A DNA stretch of 15,232 bases. Source: Clostridia bacterium (lineage in GTDB: Bacteria; Bacillota; Clostridia; Oscillospirales; CAG-272). The first letter of the stretch is position 1. Each line of letters opens with the position of its first letter. The notes beneath the pieces were generated by a model. It searched no databases, was not told the origin of the DNA, and was given only the letters and a program-made list of their open reading frames with translations. The translations under genes and the position numbers were made by a program. Where the stretch lies: assembly GCA_017452565.1 (NCBI GenBank), contig JAFTMF010000148.1, positions 1-15,232 of the forward strand, in the 5' to 3' direction. Shown in pieces: positions 6,036 to 13,674 of this stretch.

Positions 6036-7220
6036 TTACTCCTCAGCGTAGCCGTGGAGAGTGACCTGCTCTGCAGCGGCGAAGGCTTCGTCCTCCAGAG
6101 AGGCGAGGTCGGCTTTGGCTTCCTCGATGAGCACCTTTTCCAGCTCGGGACGGGTCTTGGGGTGCTTGGGAGTGAAGACGGTACAGCAATCCTCGTAGGG
6201 GAGGATAGAGGTCTCGAAGGTGTCGATGCGGCGGGCGATCTGGACGATCTCCTCCTTATCCATACCGATACAAGGGCGGAAGATGGGCATATGCACGGCA
6301 CAATCGGTAACGCCCAGCGCCTGCATGGTCTGGGAGGCAACCTGACCCAACGATTCGCCGGTGATGAGGGCATCGCAGAAGCGAGCCTTTGCCATCCGCT
6401 CTGACAGACGCATCATAGAGCGGCGCAGAAGGAGGGTGAAGTATTCCTCGTTTACGGTGCGGCGTAGTTGCTCCTGAATCTTAGTCAGGGAGATCACGTT
6501 CACCTTCAGACGTCCGGTGTAAGCGCAGAGCTTTCTACCCAGATCCATTACCTTTTCTCTGGCCAAATCGGAAGTGTAGGGGAAGGAATCAAAGTGAATT
6601 GCCTCGATCACAGCACCGCGCTTGGCGATCATATAGCCGGCAACGGGGGAATCGATACCGCCCGACAGAAGAAGCAGCGCACGGCCGGAACCACCTGCAG
6701 GAAGTCCGCCTGCACCCTTTTCGGCGCCGGCGTGGAGGAAGGCGTACTTTTCACGGATTTCCACCCGCACAACCGCATCGGGCTTGTGGAGATCCACCTT
6801 CAGATGAGGCATCGCAGTCAAAATCGCACCGCCCACCTCTGCAGCCAGCTGGGGAGAGGACATCGGGAATCGCTTGTCCGAGCGCTTGCCCTCCACCTTG
6901 AAGGAGCGAATGCCGTACAGACGATCAGGCAGATCGTTCTTGGCCGCTTCCAAGATCGCCTCGGGGGTCTTGTCCACCGCGATGGCACGAGTAACGGTAG
7001 CAAAGCCGAAGACCAGCTTCATTCGGCGGTAAGCCTCGTCCAGATCAGAGTCGTCGGTTTCGGGCTCGATGTAAATAGTGGACTGGCACCACCAAGTGGT
7101 GTAGGTGCCCAGCCCTTCCAGACGGCGGCGCACCTCCGCCATCAGAATATGTTCGAAGTGAGCCTTGTTCAGACCTTTCAGGATCACTTCGCCGTATTTA
7201 CAGAGAATCAATTCTTTCAT
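6036..7220 (-). CDS. thiI: tRNA 4-thiouridine synthetase ThiI
   Basis: A 394-residue ThiI. It adenylates U8 of tRNA and transfers sulfur to give 4-thiouridine, and in many bacteria also supplies sulfur for thiamine thiazole synthesis. The N-terminal ferredoxin-like region opens with the typical KYGEVILKGLNK (8-19). A THUMP domain spans roughly 60-165. The PP-loop ATPase motif is SGGIDSP (186-192), followed by ALITGESLGQVASQT (284-298) and the C-terminal EDCCTVFTPKHP (343-354). There is no rhodanese domain, as is usual in Bacillota forms. No IscS/NifS-type desulfurase is adjacent. The start is conserved with the family, but the strong SD lies 24 nt upstream, separated by a 15-nt hairpin (see separate entry). 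It is probably transcribed with or downstream of the lipoprotein gene at 7343. Confidence 0.93.
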   Translation of the reverse strand: MKELILCKYGEVILKGLNKAHFEHILMAEVRRRLEGLGTYTTWWCQSTIYIEPETDDSDLDEAYRRMKLVFGFATVTRAIAVDKTPEAILEAAKNDLPDRLYGIRSFKVEGKRSDKRFPMSSPQLAAEVGGAILTAMPHLKVDLHKPDAVVRVEIREKYAFLHAGAEKGAGGLPAGGSGRALLLLSGGIDSPVAGYMIAKRGAVIEAIHFDSFPYTSDLAREKVMDLGRKLCAYTGRLKVNVISLTKIQEQLRRTVNEEYFTLLLRRSMMRLSERMAKARFCDALITGESLGQVASQTMQALGVTDCAVHMPIFRPCIGMDKEEIVQIARRIDTFETSILPYEDCCTVFTPKHPKTRPELEKVLIEEAKADLASLEDEAFAAAEQVTLHGYAEE

Positions 7221-7252
7221 AGTTCTATTCGGCGGTTTCCGCCGCTCCTTTA
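7221..7252 (-). promoter_or_regulatory. thiI leader: SD, then hairpin, then start codon
   Basis: On the minus strand TAAAGGAG (7252-7245) is followed immediately by a hairpin CGGCGG-AAA-CCGCCG (7244-7230), then 9 nt (AATAGAACT) and the ATG. The linear SD-to-ATG gap is 24 nt, too long for standard initiation. With the hairpin folded out it becomes 9 nt. No other SD lies near the ATG. The same geometry occurs at gpsA. Confidence 0.65.
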
Positions 7253-7285
7253 CGTTATATTATTTCAAAGATTGCAGGTACATTT

Positions 7286-7313
7286 GTAGGGACAGGCCTC
7301 CGGACTGTCCGTG
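7286..7313. repeat. Solo copy of the MITE terminal module
   Basis: TGTAGGGACAGGC...GACTGTCCGT matches the right-end arm of the element at 10-145 (read in reverse complement). It forms the hairpin GGACAG (7290-7295) with CTGTCC (7305-7310). Relative to the other copies, a C-G pair in the stem has become A-T on both sides, so pairing is kept. It sits between thiI and the upstream lipoprotein gene. Confidence 0.55.
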
Positions 7314-7342
7314 AAACGATTCAGACGAATCTACAGCAAGAT

Positions 7343-8344
7343 CTACTGCACCACAAACTCCAGCCGCTCGTCCGCCCTCGTCACGTCGCAAGGCTCCTCC
7401 AGCGCACCGAATCCGCTGGTGCACACTTTGGAAAGGGAAGAAAACCGCTTTTTGTCCGACAAACCGAAGTAAATGAAGCTGTTCACCTTGGTGGATTTGT
7501 AATTGCTGTGATCCCAGGTAGGATCGAAGTGGTAATACTTGCCGTCAATCTTGGCGTAGCACCAGCCGTGATCGGAAAAGCCCGTGAAGGTGTAGGTACC
7601 CCCCCGCCAGAGATGGGCTTCGATCCCCGTTTGCCGCAGGAGATAACCGAAGGCATCGGCAAAGCCGTAGCAGATGGTCTTTCCCGCCACCAAGGCAGAG
7701 AAAGAGGTGATTTCCTTGTCGGTGTAATCGGTGGAGAAATAGACCACGTTTTTCACCACGTAATCGTACAGCAATACCGCCCGACGCACCTCGTCGTCTT
7801 CTTCGGAAACCGTCGCCAGCCCACGGTTCACCGCCGTTTCAAAGGCGGCAATCTGTCGCTGATGCTCGTCGGCAGATTGGAGATAGCTGATCCGCACCGT
7901 TTCGCCGGTGACGGCAAAATCAGCCAGCGCGGCAGGAGGAAACTCGAAGGCGATGTTGTCTACCACGGTCTGTGCACGCTCGGCAGTAGAGAGCGTCGCT
8001 CCGTCGGCACGGGAGAGGATCGCATCGGCCAAAAGCCGGGCATCCTCCGCATACTCCCCGCTCAGCCGATCAAAGACGTAGGGATTCCACCGATAATACC
8101 CGACTTCCGGAATCGGTGCAGGATCGGTGACAGGCGCGGTGGTGATTTCCTCGGTAGTAGAAGGGCTCGTTTCGTCCGTTGTCGTCACGGTGGTGGTCAC
8201 CATCGGTGTGGACAGGGACGGGGACGTGGCAGTGGAAGCAAAGCCGTCGGCAGTCTCGCATCCGCTGAGCAAGAGCAGAGCAAGGGAGAGTGCGATCGCC
8301 TGCAAAAACCGCCTCAGATGGATGACAGCAGGAATGTTTTTCAT
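7343..8344 (-). CDS. Transglutaminase-fold lipoprotein
   Basis: A 333-residue secreted protein with a lipoprotein signal (AIALSLALLLLSGC, lipidated Cys29), a Thr/Ser/Pro-rich linker (about 36-78) and a transglutaminase-like domain (about 90-300). The papain-like triad is intact: C225 in GKTICYGFADAFGYLL, H259 in SDHGWCYAKIDGKYYHFDPTWD, and D274 in the same segment. Bacterial members of this superfamily often act as cysteine proteases or cell-wall-associated enzymes, so protein cross-linking should not be assumed. The linker would hold the domain away from the membrane on the outer face. Only a weak ribosome site precedes the ATG, and no convincing promoter was found. thiI follows 122 nt downstream on the same strand with a repeat hairpin between them, so co-transcription is possible but unproven. 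Confidence 0.82.
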   Translation of the reverse strand: MKNIPAVIHLRRFLQAIALSLALLLLSGCETADGFASTATSPSLSTPMVTTTVTTTDETSPSTTEEITTAPVTDPAPIPEVGYYRWNPYVFDRLSGEYAEDARLLADAILSRADGATLSTAERAQTVVDNIAFEFPPAALADFAVTGETVRISYLQSADEHQRQIAAFETAVNRGLATVSEEDDEVRRAVLLYDYVVKNVVYFSTDYTDKEITSFSALVAGKTICYGFADAFGYLLRQTGIEAHLWRGGTYTFTGFSDHGWCYAKIDGKYYHFDPTWDHSNYKSTKVNSFIYFGLSDKKRFSSLSKVCTSGFGALEEPCDVTRADERLEFVVQ

Positions 8345-8395
8345 AAAAAATCTCGGTATTTTTACAATTTGGCTATTTCATTCTGAGCCGATCTA

Positions 8396-8404
8396 TGCTA
8401 TACT
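8396..8404 (+). promoter_or_regulatory. Extended -10 promoter of the U32 gene cluster
   Basis: TGCTATACT is an extended -10 box with a weak -35 (TTTCAT) at 17 bp. Transcription would begin near 8411. A 13-bp palindrome AGATGAATCATCT (8436-8448) lies in the leader and may be structural or an operator. Confidence 0.5.
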
Positions 8405-8488
8405 AATAGTGGAGCAATTTGCGCTAATCTCGGCGAGATGAATCATCTTCGCTTATTATACCATAGATCTGATAGGATTTGCAAGACA

Positions 8489-10222
8489 ATGCAAGAAAAG
8501 ATGCAAGAAAAAATTACAAAAATTTCCGCTGACTCTCCCCTTCCCGAGCTACTTGCGCCGGCAGGAAGTCCGGAAGCCCTTGCCGCTGCCCTCCGTGCGG
8601 GAGCGGATGCCGTTTATCTGGGCTCCACCCAATTCGGCGCACGGGCATTTGCTAAAAACTTCGACCGTCCTGCGCTGAAGCAGGCAGTCGAGGACGCCCA
8701 CGCCGCAGGCGTGCGGGTCTATCTCACGGTCAACACCCTCATCACCGACCGTATGATGCGTGCGGCAATGGATTTGGTGGCCTATGCCTACGAGGTAGGC
8801 GTAGACGCCCTCATCGTAGCCGATTGGGGCCTAGCAAAGCTCTGCAGAGAGAACTCCCCCGACTTTCCTCTCCACGCCTCCACCCAATGCTCGGGACACA
8901 ACGCCGACGCCGCCCGTTGGCTGGCAGATCACGGCTTTTCTATGATGGTAGCCGCCCGTGAGCTGTCTGCTGACAATTTGCGGAAGCTGATCAAGGATTC
9001 CCCCATTCCCATCGAGGTGTTCGTACACGGCGCCCTTTGCGTTTCGGCATCGGGACAGTGCCTCTTCTCCTCGCTGGTAGGCGGACGAAGCGGCAACCGA
9101 GGGGAATGCGCTCAGCCCTGCAGGATGCAGTACAATAACAAAACGCCTCTTTCGCTGAAAGATCTCTCCCTTGCGATGCACATTCCCCAGCTCATCGAGA
9201 TGGGCGTAGCGTCGCTGAAGATCGAGGGACGGATGAAGTCTCCCGACTACGTCTATCGGGTAGTCTCTATCTACCGCCGACTGTTGGACGAGCGTCGCAC
9301 TGCCACCCCTTCCGAGATGCGAGCACTGGAGGAGGCATTCTCCCGCCAAGGCTTTACCGACGGCTATTTCGTGGGAAACACCGCCGATATGAACGGCGTG
9401 CGCAGTGAGGCAGACAAATCTGCCACCGCTAAAGCCGCTGGAGGTCTGAAACAGCACACCCAGGTGCGCAACGAGCCCCTCCCCCCCATCGTGCTCCCCC
9501 AGCGAACCCCTCACGCACCCACACTTCCTCCCCTGCCCAAGAAGGCGAAAGAGGTTATAAAACCCTCCGCACGCTTCTATAAGCCCGATACCATCCCTGC
9601 CGAGCATAAATTGGAGGTAGTCTACCTGCCGCTGGAGAAATTCGACGGCAAGGTGGCAAACGGCGTACTGCTCCCTCCCATCATCCCCGACGGAGAACTG
9701 GAGAAGGTGGAAAAAGCCCTCTCCCGAGCCAAAGATGCAGGTGCGAAGCACGTGATGGTGGGCAACGTGGGACAGATCGCCCTTGCCAAGCGTTCGGGAC
9801 TTACCGTCCACGGCGATTTTCGGCTGAATTTGCAAAACAGCTATGCCGCCGAGGTGTTCGCAGACTTCGCCGATCTGCTCCTCTCCCCCGAGCTACTCTT
9901 GGCGCAAATGCGAGACATCCCCGCCAAGAAGGCGGCTATCGTCTACGGCAGAGTGCCTCTGATGCTGCTTGAAAAATCCTGCGGCACCACCCGCCTTACC
10001 GACCGAATGAAGAAAAACTTCCCGGTCATCACCGAGGGCGGACGAGAGCTGGTGCTCAACTCCCTGCCCATCTATATGGCGGACAAGCAGGACCTCCTCT
10101 CTCCCGTGGGCGTGGGATACCACTACGTTTTCACCCAAGAAGGCCCTCAAGAGGTGAAGGTCACCCTCTCTTCCTACGATCGCTCTCTCCCCACTAAAAA
10201 AGAAGTACGGAGAATAAAATAA
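8489..10222 (+). CDS. Peptidase U32-family protein (probable RNA hydroxylation factor)
   Basis: A 577-residue U32 protein. The N-terminal half has the canonical PELLAPAGSPEALAAALRAG opening (about 19-38) and the family signature EVFVHGALCVSASGQCLFSS (176-195). Cysteines 184, 191, 207 and 211 (C-x6-C-x15-C-x3-C) fit the iron-sulfur ligands proposed for this family. Characterised relatives TrhP and RlhA hydroxylate tRNA U34 and 23S rRNA C2501 using prephenate, and the old protease label is doubtful for them. Which RNA this one modifies cannot be told from sequence. I chose ATG 8489, with AGGA 11 nt upstream. An upstream in-frame ATG at 8438 (594 residues) and another at 8501 are possible; the first lacks a clear ribosome site. 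It heads a rightward cluster, with the next gene 33 nt downstream. Confidence 0.85.
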   Translation: MQEKMQEKITKISADSPLPELLAPAGSPEALAAALRAGADAVYLGSTQFGARAFAKNFDRPALKQAVEDAHAAGVRVYLTVNTLITDRMMRAAMDLVAYAYEVGVDALIVADWGLAKLCRENSPDFPLHASTQCSGHNADAARWLADHGFSMMVAARELSADNLRKLIKDSPIPIEVFVHGALCVSASGQCLFSSLVGGRSGNRGECAQPCRMQYNNKTPLSLKDLSLAMHIPQLIEMGVASLKIEGRMKSPDYVYRVVSIYRRLLDERRTATPSEMRALEEAFSRQGFTDGYFVGNTADMNGVRSEADKSATAKAAGGLKQHTQVRNEPLPPIVLPQRTPHAPTLPPLPKKAKEVIKPSARFYKPDTIPAEHKLEVVYLPLEKFDGKVANGVLLPPIIPDGELEKVEKALSRAKDAGAKHVMVGNVGQIALAKRSGLTVHGDFRLNLQNSYAAEVFADFADLLLSPELLLAQMRDIPAKKAAIVYGRVPLMLLEKSCGTTRLTDRMKKNFPVITEGGRELVLNSLPIYMADKQDLLSPVGVGYHYVFTQEGPQEVKVTLSSYDRSLPTKKEVRRIK

Positions 10223-10255
10223 TACTGATTTATTTATCGAAAGGATATACATAAA

Positions 10256-10696
10256 ATGGAACAGAAAAAAGTGAAAAAGAAAAGAAAATTAAAGCCCTTT
10301 GTAGTGGACACCGCTTTCTTCGTGGGCGGTCTGGCAATTGGCGAAGTTGTCGCAAGTCTGGTAAAGGATATCGCATTTTTGAAATGGCTCTCTTTTGAGG
10401 TGCTCTACGGTCTGCAGGAGCCTCTGCAGTTCAATCTGCTCCTCTTCAAATTCACCTTGGGATGCACCATCCGTCTGTCCCCTGCGCTGATTCTCTTTGG
10501 TCTGCTGGGCCTTCTGCTCAGCCGTCTGATGCGTGCCGCATCTGCCGAAAAGAAGGAGCGCTCCAAAGCATATGATCTCCACCCCGACAAGTCCGAGCAT
10601 ATCGAAGATGACGAAGACGAGGATGAAGATGAAGACGAGGACAGCGAGGACGAAGAAGTAGTTGTAGGTGACGACTCTCAGAGATATGACTACTAA
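10256..10696 (+). CDS. DUF4321-like membrane protein with acidic tail
   Basis: A 146-residue protein of unknown function. A basic N-terminus (KKVKKKRKLK) is followed by two hydrophobic segments, about 17-35 and 72-92. The spacing and the segment FKFTLGCTIRLSPALILFGLLGLLL recall DUF4321 proteins, which often precede maf in Clostridia. The tail (about 115-136) is a dense run of Asp and Glu, followed by a short end QRYDY. AAAGGA at 10240-10245 lies 10 nt before the ATG. The maf start codon overlaps its last codons, pointing to coupled translation. The acidic tail is encoded by near-repetitive GAY/GAR codons and probably varies between strains. The family assignment rests on pattern and neighbourhood only. 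Confidence 0.7.
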   Translation: MEQKKVKKKRKLKPFVVDTAFFVGGLAIGEVVASLVKDIAFLKWLSFEVLYGLQEPLQFNLLLFKFTLGCTIRLSPALILFGLLGLLLSRLMRAASAEKKERSKAYDLHPDKSEHIEDDEDEDEDEDEDSEDEEVVVGDDSQRYDY

Positions 10697-11312
10697 TCCC
10701 TCCCTCTCCCCTACGAAACTGGTGCTGGCATCGGCCTCTCCCCGTCGCAGCGAGCTGTTGCAAAGAGCAGGCGCAGGTTTTATCATCCTGCCCAGCGATG
10801 CAGACGAGACTGCCGATCCCTCCCTCCCTGCCCGTGAGCTGGTGAAGGTACTGTCTGCCCGCAAGGCTGAGGCAACCGCCGCCGTGTGGGCAGATCTCCC
10901 CGCAGACGTGCTGATTTTGGCCGCCGATACGGTGGTAGAAGCCCCCGACGGAAAGATTTTGGGCAAGCCCATCGACGAAGCGGATGCCAAAGCAATGCTT
11001 CGCTCTTTGTCGGGCGAGCTGCACCACGTCTACAGCGGATTCACCCTACTGTGGAAGGACGGCATCTATACCGAATCGGTGGAAAGCGGAGTCTGCTTCC
11101 GTGCCCTCACCGACGAGGACATCGACCGATACATCGCCAGCGGCGAGCCGATGGGCAAAGCAGGCGCCTACGCCATCCAAGGACTGGGCGGCGGATTCGT
11201 GGAAGCGCTGTCGGGAGATTTCACCAACGTGGTAGGTCTGCCGATGGATGCGCTGGAAAAGGCGATCTATACCCTCTTTCACAAAAATTTCTCCGATTTT
11301 AACGTAGAATAA
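10686..11312 (+). CDS. maf: Maf family nucleotide pyrophosphatase
   Basis: A 208-residue Maf protein. It hydrolyses non-canonical or pyrimidine nucleoside triphosphates to monophosphates, keeping them out of nucleic acids; Maf also has links to septation arrest in Bacillus. Visible family motifs are LVLASASPRRSELL (12-25), SARKAE, the catalytic-region LAADTVV, GKPIDEADA, SGFTL, and the substrate-loop GKAGAYAIQGLGGGFVE. The presence of the latter with both conserved glycines fits the YhdE-type (dTTP/UTP) branch. I choose ATG 10686, overlapping the previous gene by 11 nt. GTG 10668 would add six residues without a better ribosome site. nth follows 6 nt after the stop, so the genes form a tight operon for pool sanitation and repair. 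Confidence 0.92.
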   Translation: MTTNPSLSPTKLVLASASPRRSELLQRAGAGFIILPSDADETADPSLPARELVKVLSARKAEATAAVWADLPADVLILAADTVVEAPDGKILGKPIDEADAKAMLRSLSGELHHVYSGFTLLWKDGIYTESVESGVCFRALTDEDIDRYIASGEPMGKAGAYAIQGLGGGFVEALSGDFTNVVGLPMDALEKAIYTLFHKNFSDFNVE

Positions 11313-11318
11313 CCGAAA

Positions 11319-12023
11319 ATGAAAAATAAAGCACTCCAAATTGCCGCCGCACTGGAGGCGGTATATCCCGAAGCCCTCTGCTCTCTGGAATACAACGGCG
11401 AGCCTTGGCGGCTGATGGTGATGGCCAGACTCTCTGCCCAATGCACCGACGAAAAGGTCAACCGTGTCTGCGAGGTGCTATTCCAGCGCTTTCCCACCTA
11501 CCAAGCACTGGCAGATGCTCCCGTGGAAGAGGTAGAGGAAATCATCCGCAGCTGCGGTCTTTTCCGCAACAAGTCCAGAGAAATCATCGCCGAATGTCAG
11601 ATTCTGCGGGACGAGTATGACGGCAGAGTTCCCGACACTATGGAGGAGCTCCTGCGCTTCCCCGGCGTGGGTCGGAAGGTGGCCAATCTTCTCTTGGGCG
11701 ATCTCTACGGCGTCCCTGCGATAGTGGTGGATACCCACTGCATCCGTCTTACGGGACGGTGGGGGCTGGTCCCCGAGGGAGAAGAAAATCCCGTGAAAAT
11801 CGAGCGGATTCTCGCCGCCGATCTTGCATCGCTGAAAGGACGCGCCCAAAGCGATTTCTGCCATCGGATCGTCCTCTTCGGACGTGAATACTGCTCTGCT
11901 GATAAGCCTCGCTGCAGTGAATGCCCGCTGAAGGAGCTTTGTCCCTCTGCAGGCAAACCTGTCAGCAGAAAGAAACAGAAGAAATCTCGATCAAAAAGTT
12001 CTAAAACTACTGAAACTTCTTGA
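11319..12023 (+). CDS. nth: Endonuclease III (DNA glycosylase/AP lyase)
   Basis: A 234-residue Nth. It excises oxidised pyrimidines and cleaves the abasic site by beta-elimination in base excision repair. The helix-hairpin-helix LLRFPGVGRKVANLLLG (111-127) contains catalytic K120. The catalytic Asp is D138 in VVDTHCIRL. The [4Fe-4S] cluster cysteines C192, C199, C202 and C208 have the exact C-x6-C-x2-C-x5-C spacing. Residues after 210 form a Lys/Ser/Thr-rich tail beyond the usual end, which may aid DNA binding. Only a weak ribosome site precedes the ATG, 6 nt from the maf stop, so translation is probably coupled to maf. The pairing with Maf places two ways of handling damaged nucleotides in one transcript. 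Confidence 0.95.
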   Translation: MKNKALQIAAALEAVYPEALCSLEYNGEPWRLMVMARLSAQCTDEKVNRVCEVLFQRFPTYQALADAPVEEVEEIIRSCGLFRNKSREIIAECQILRDEYDGRVPDTMEELLRFPGVGRKVANLLLGDLYGVPAIVVDTHCIRLTGRWGLVPEGEENPVKIERILAADLASLKGRAQSDFCHRIVLFGREYCSADKPRCSECPLKELCPSAGKPVSRKKQKKSRSKSSKTTETS

Positions 12024-12042
12024 TCGCAAAGGAGGCACTCCA

Positions 12043-12525
12043 ATGAAAAATGTCGCTACCGAATTGGTAAATCTCCTTACGGAGCGAGGGCTCACCGTCA
12101 CAACCGCAGAATCCTGCACCGGCGGACTGGTTTCTGCCGCCATCACCGCCGTCCCCGGAGCATCCTCGGTGCTGGACGGCGCTATCGTAACCTACGCTAC
12201 TTCGGTAAAGGGACGCTTTTTGAACATTGATCCCGCGATCCTCTACGAAATCGGCGTAGTTTCTGCCGAATGTGCCCAGGCGATGGCTAAGGGCGCAGCC
12301 GAGCTGTTTGCCGCCGACTGCGCGATCGCTCTTACCGGCTACGCAGGCCCCGGCGGCGGAGACGTGGAGAATCCTACCGGAACGGTATTTATCGCCGTGA
12401 ACGTGTTGGGAAATATCACCGTTCTGAAATATTTCCGTGACGGCAATCGGGACGAGGTACGGGAAGGTGCCGCTACCGCAGCCCTTCGCCTGCTTTGCGA
12501 TCAAATCAAAGAAATTGTGGGATAA
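12043..12525 (+). CDS. pncC: CinA C-terminal domain protein (NMN deamidase)
   Basis: A 160-residue stand-alone CinA C-domain, predicted to deamidate nicotinamide mononucleotide to nicotinic acid mononucleotide and so recycle NMN. NMN is released by bacterial DNA ligase among other reactions, which fits its place downstream of the repair gene nth. Motifs: TTAESCTGGLVSAAIT (19-34, with the catalytic-region Ser and Cys), GAIVTYATSVK, GVVSAECA and LTGYAGPGGGDVENPTGTVF. The N-terminal CinA domain (COG1058) is absent, so the whole-length competence-damage name should not be used. A perfect AAAGGAGG lies 7 nt before the ATG. It ends the cluster begun at 8489; gpsA has its own promoter just after the stop. 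Confidence 0.9.
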   Translation: MKNVATELVNLLTERGLTVTTAESCTGGLVSAAITAVPGASSVLDGAIVTYATSVKGRFLNIDPAILYEIGVVSAECAQAMAKGAAELFAADCAIALTGYAGPGGGDVENPTGTVFIAVNVLGNITVLKYFRDGNRDEVREGAATAALRLLCDQIKEIVG

Positions 12526-12528
12526 AGT

Positions 12529-12557
12529 TTCAAAAATTCGACTGATTTCGTTATAAT
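12529..12557 (+). promoter_or_regulatory. Promoter of gpsA
   Basis: TTCAAA (12529-12534), 17 bp, and a perfect TATAAT (12552-12557), starting 3 nt after the cinA-domain stop codon. The predicted start near 12564 gives a leader of about 108 nt carrying two hairpins before the gpsA ATG. Confidence 0.65.
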
Positions 12558-12603
12558 CCGTTCACAATAATGTGTTAAAATAATACTAACAGATCAGAAA
12601 ACC

Positions 12604-12620
12604 GCCGGACAAGCTCCGGC
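12604..12620 (+). promoter_or_regulatory. First hairpin of the gpsA leader
   Basis: GCCGGA (12604-12609), loop CAAGC, TCCGGC (12615-12620): a perfect 6-bp GC-rich stem ending right before an in-frame ATG (12621) that lacks a ribosome site. There is no U-run after it, so it is not an obvious terminator. Confidence 0.5.
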
Positions 12621-12638
12621 ATGACGACTATAGATTGG

Positions 12639-12671
12639 AAAGGAGTGGCAGCAAAGCTGCCTATCGCAACT
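12639..12671 (+). promoter_or_regulatory. gpsA leader: SD, then hairpin, then start codon
   Basis: AAAGGAG (12639-12645), one T, a hairpin GGCAGC-AAA-GCTGCC (12647-12661), 10 nt ending in AACT, then ATG 12672. The linear SD-to-ATG distance is 26 nt, and 11 nt if the 15-nt hairpin is folded out. Arrangement, hairpin size, triloop and the final AACT match the thiI leader, although the stem sequences differ. Confidence 0.65.
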
Positions 12672-13640
12672 ATGAATATTACTGTTATCGGCTGTGGAAG
12701 ATGGGGTTCCTTTATCGCTTGGTATCTGGACAGCATCGGACACAACCTCACCGTTTACGATAAAGCAGACTCTCCCGCTATGCGTGAGCTGCTGGCAACC
12801 CGTACCAACGGTGTTTTGACCTACCCCGAATCCATCAAGCTGACGGTAGATCTCACCGAGGCACTGGCCTCCGACGTCATCGTCATTTCCATTCCCTCTC
12901 AGGTGCTCCGTTCTCTGATGGGCGAGATCACCCCCCACAAGCCTCAGAACAAAACCTTCATTCTTTGTATGAAGGGTATCGAAATCTCCACCGGCCGCCG
13001 TCTGTCCGAAATCACCTCGGAGTTTATGTGCGCCGACGAGGCCGACAACAACCACGTGGCAGTATGGATCGGCCCCGGCCATCCCCAGGAATTCGCCCGC
13101 GGCGTGCCTAACTGTATGGTTATCGACAGCTCCCACGCTCCCACCAAGCAGAAACTGGTAGACGAGTTCTCCTCCAACCTCATCCGTTTCTACTACGGCC
13201 GCGACCTTATCGGCAACGAGGTAGGCGCCGCTGCCAAGAACGTCATCGGTATCGCCGCAGGTATGCTGGACGGCAAGGGCATCTCCTCTCTGAAGGGTGC
13301 GCTGATGTCCCGCGCAACCAGCGAGGTTGCCCGTCTGATCGAGGCAATGGGCGGCGATATGCGCTCCGCTTACGGTCTGTGCCATCTGGGCGACTACGAG
13401 GCAACCGTATTCTCCAAGTTCAGCCACAACCGTGCCTTCGGTGAAGCTTTCGTGCAGGGCGAAAAGTTCGAAAAGCTGGCAGAGGGCTATTACACTGCCG
13501 CCGCTATCGAAAATCTCTGCCGCAAGCACAATGTAGAAATGCCCATTTGTCAGGGTATTTACCGAATCCTCTACGAAAACGCCAATCCCGACGACGTTTT
13601 GGAATCTCTCTTCTCCCGTAGTCTGAAAAATGAGTTCTGA
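12672..13640 (+). CDS. gpsA: NAD(P)-dependent glycerol-3-phosphate dehydrogenase
   Basis: A 322-residue GpsA. It reduces dihydroxyacetone phosphate to sn-glycerol 3-phosphate, the backbone for phospholipids. The Rossmann motif GCGRWG (7-12) opens the protein, MKGIE (100-104) carries a conserved Lys, GPGHPQEFA is the GPS-like turn, and GNEVGAAAKNVIGIAAG (181-197) holds catalytic K189. A later GDYEATVFSKFSHNRAFG matches the GLGD...NR region that binds cofactor. Several positions are divergent from the common GAGSWGTA and SHAEEV forms, so this is an atypical branch. I choose ATG 12672 because MNITVIGCG matches family starts. ATG 12621 would add 17 residues spanning the SD and hairpin, without its own ribosome site. 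The next gene starts 34 nt after the stop. Confidence 0.87.
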   Translation: MNITVIGCGRWGSFIAWYLDSIGHNLTVYDKADSPAMRELLATRTNGVLTYPESIKLTVDLTEALASDVIVISIPSQVLRSLMGEITPHKPQNKTFILCMKGIEISTGRRLSEITSEFMCADEADNNHVAVWIGPGHPQEFARGVPNCMVIDSSHAPTKQKLVDEFSSNLIRFYYGRDLIGNEVGAAAKNVIGIAAGMLDGKGISSLKGALMSRATSEVARLIEAMGGDMRSAYGLCHLGDYEATVFSKFSHNRAFGEAFVQGEKFEKLAEGYYTAAAIENLCRKHNVEMPICQGIYRILYENANPDDVLESLFSRSLKNEF

Positions 13641-13674
13641 TCTGTCCCATTTTCAATAGAAGGGATTATCCATT

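Noticed and set aside
5831..6064. Small ORF through the hairpin cluster
   Set aside because: It consists of palindrome translations, has no ribosome site, and overlaps the thiI end.
7221..7342. Possible riboswitch (for example thiamine-related) ahead of thiI
   Set aside because: No conserved TPP core is visible. The structure consists of the short SD hairpin and a dispersed repeat module.
12621..12671. Upstream in-frame ATG of gpsA as the true start
   Set aside because: It has no ribosome site, and it would add 17 residues before the conserved MNITVIGCG start. It remains the main alternative to the hairpin-bridged start.
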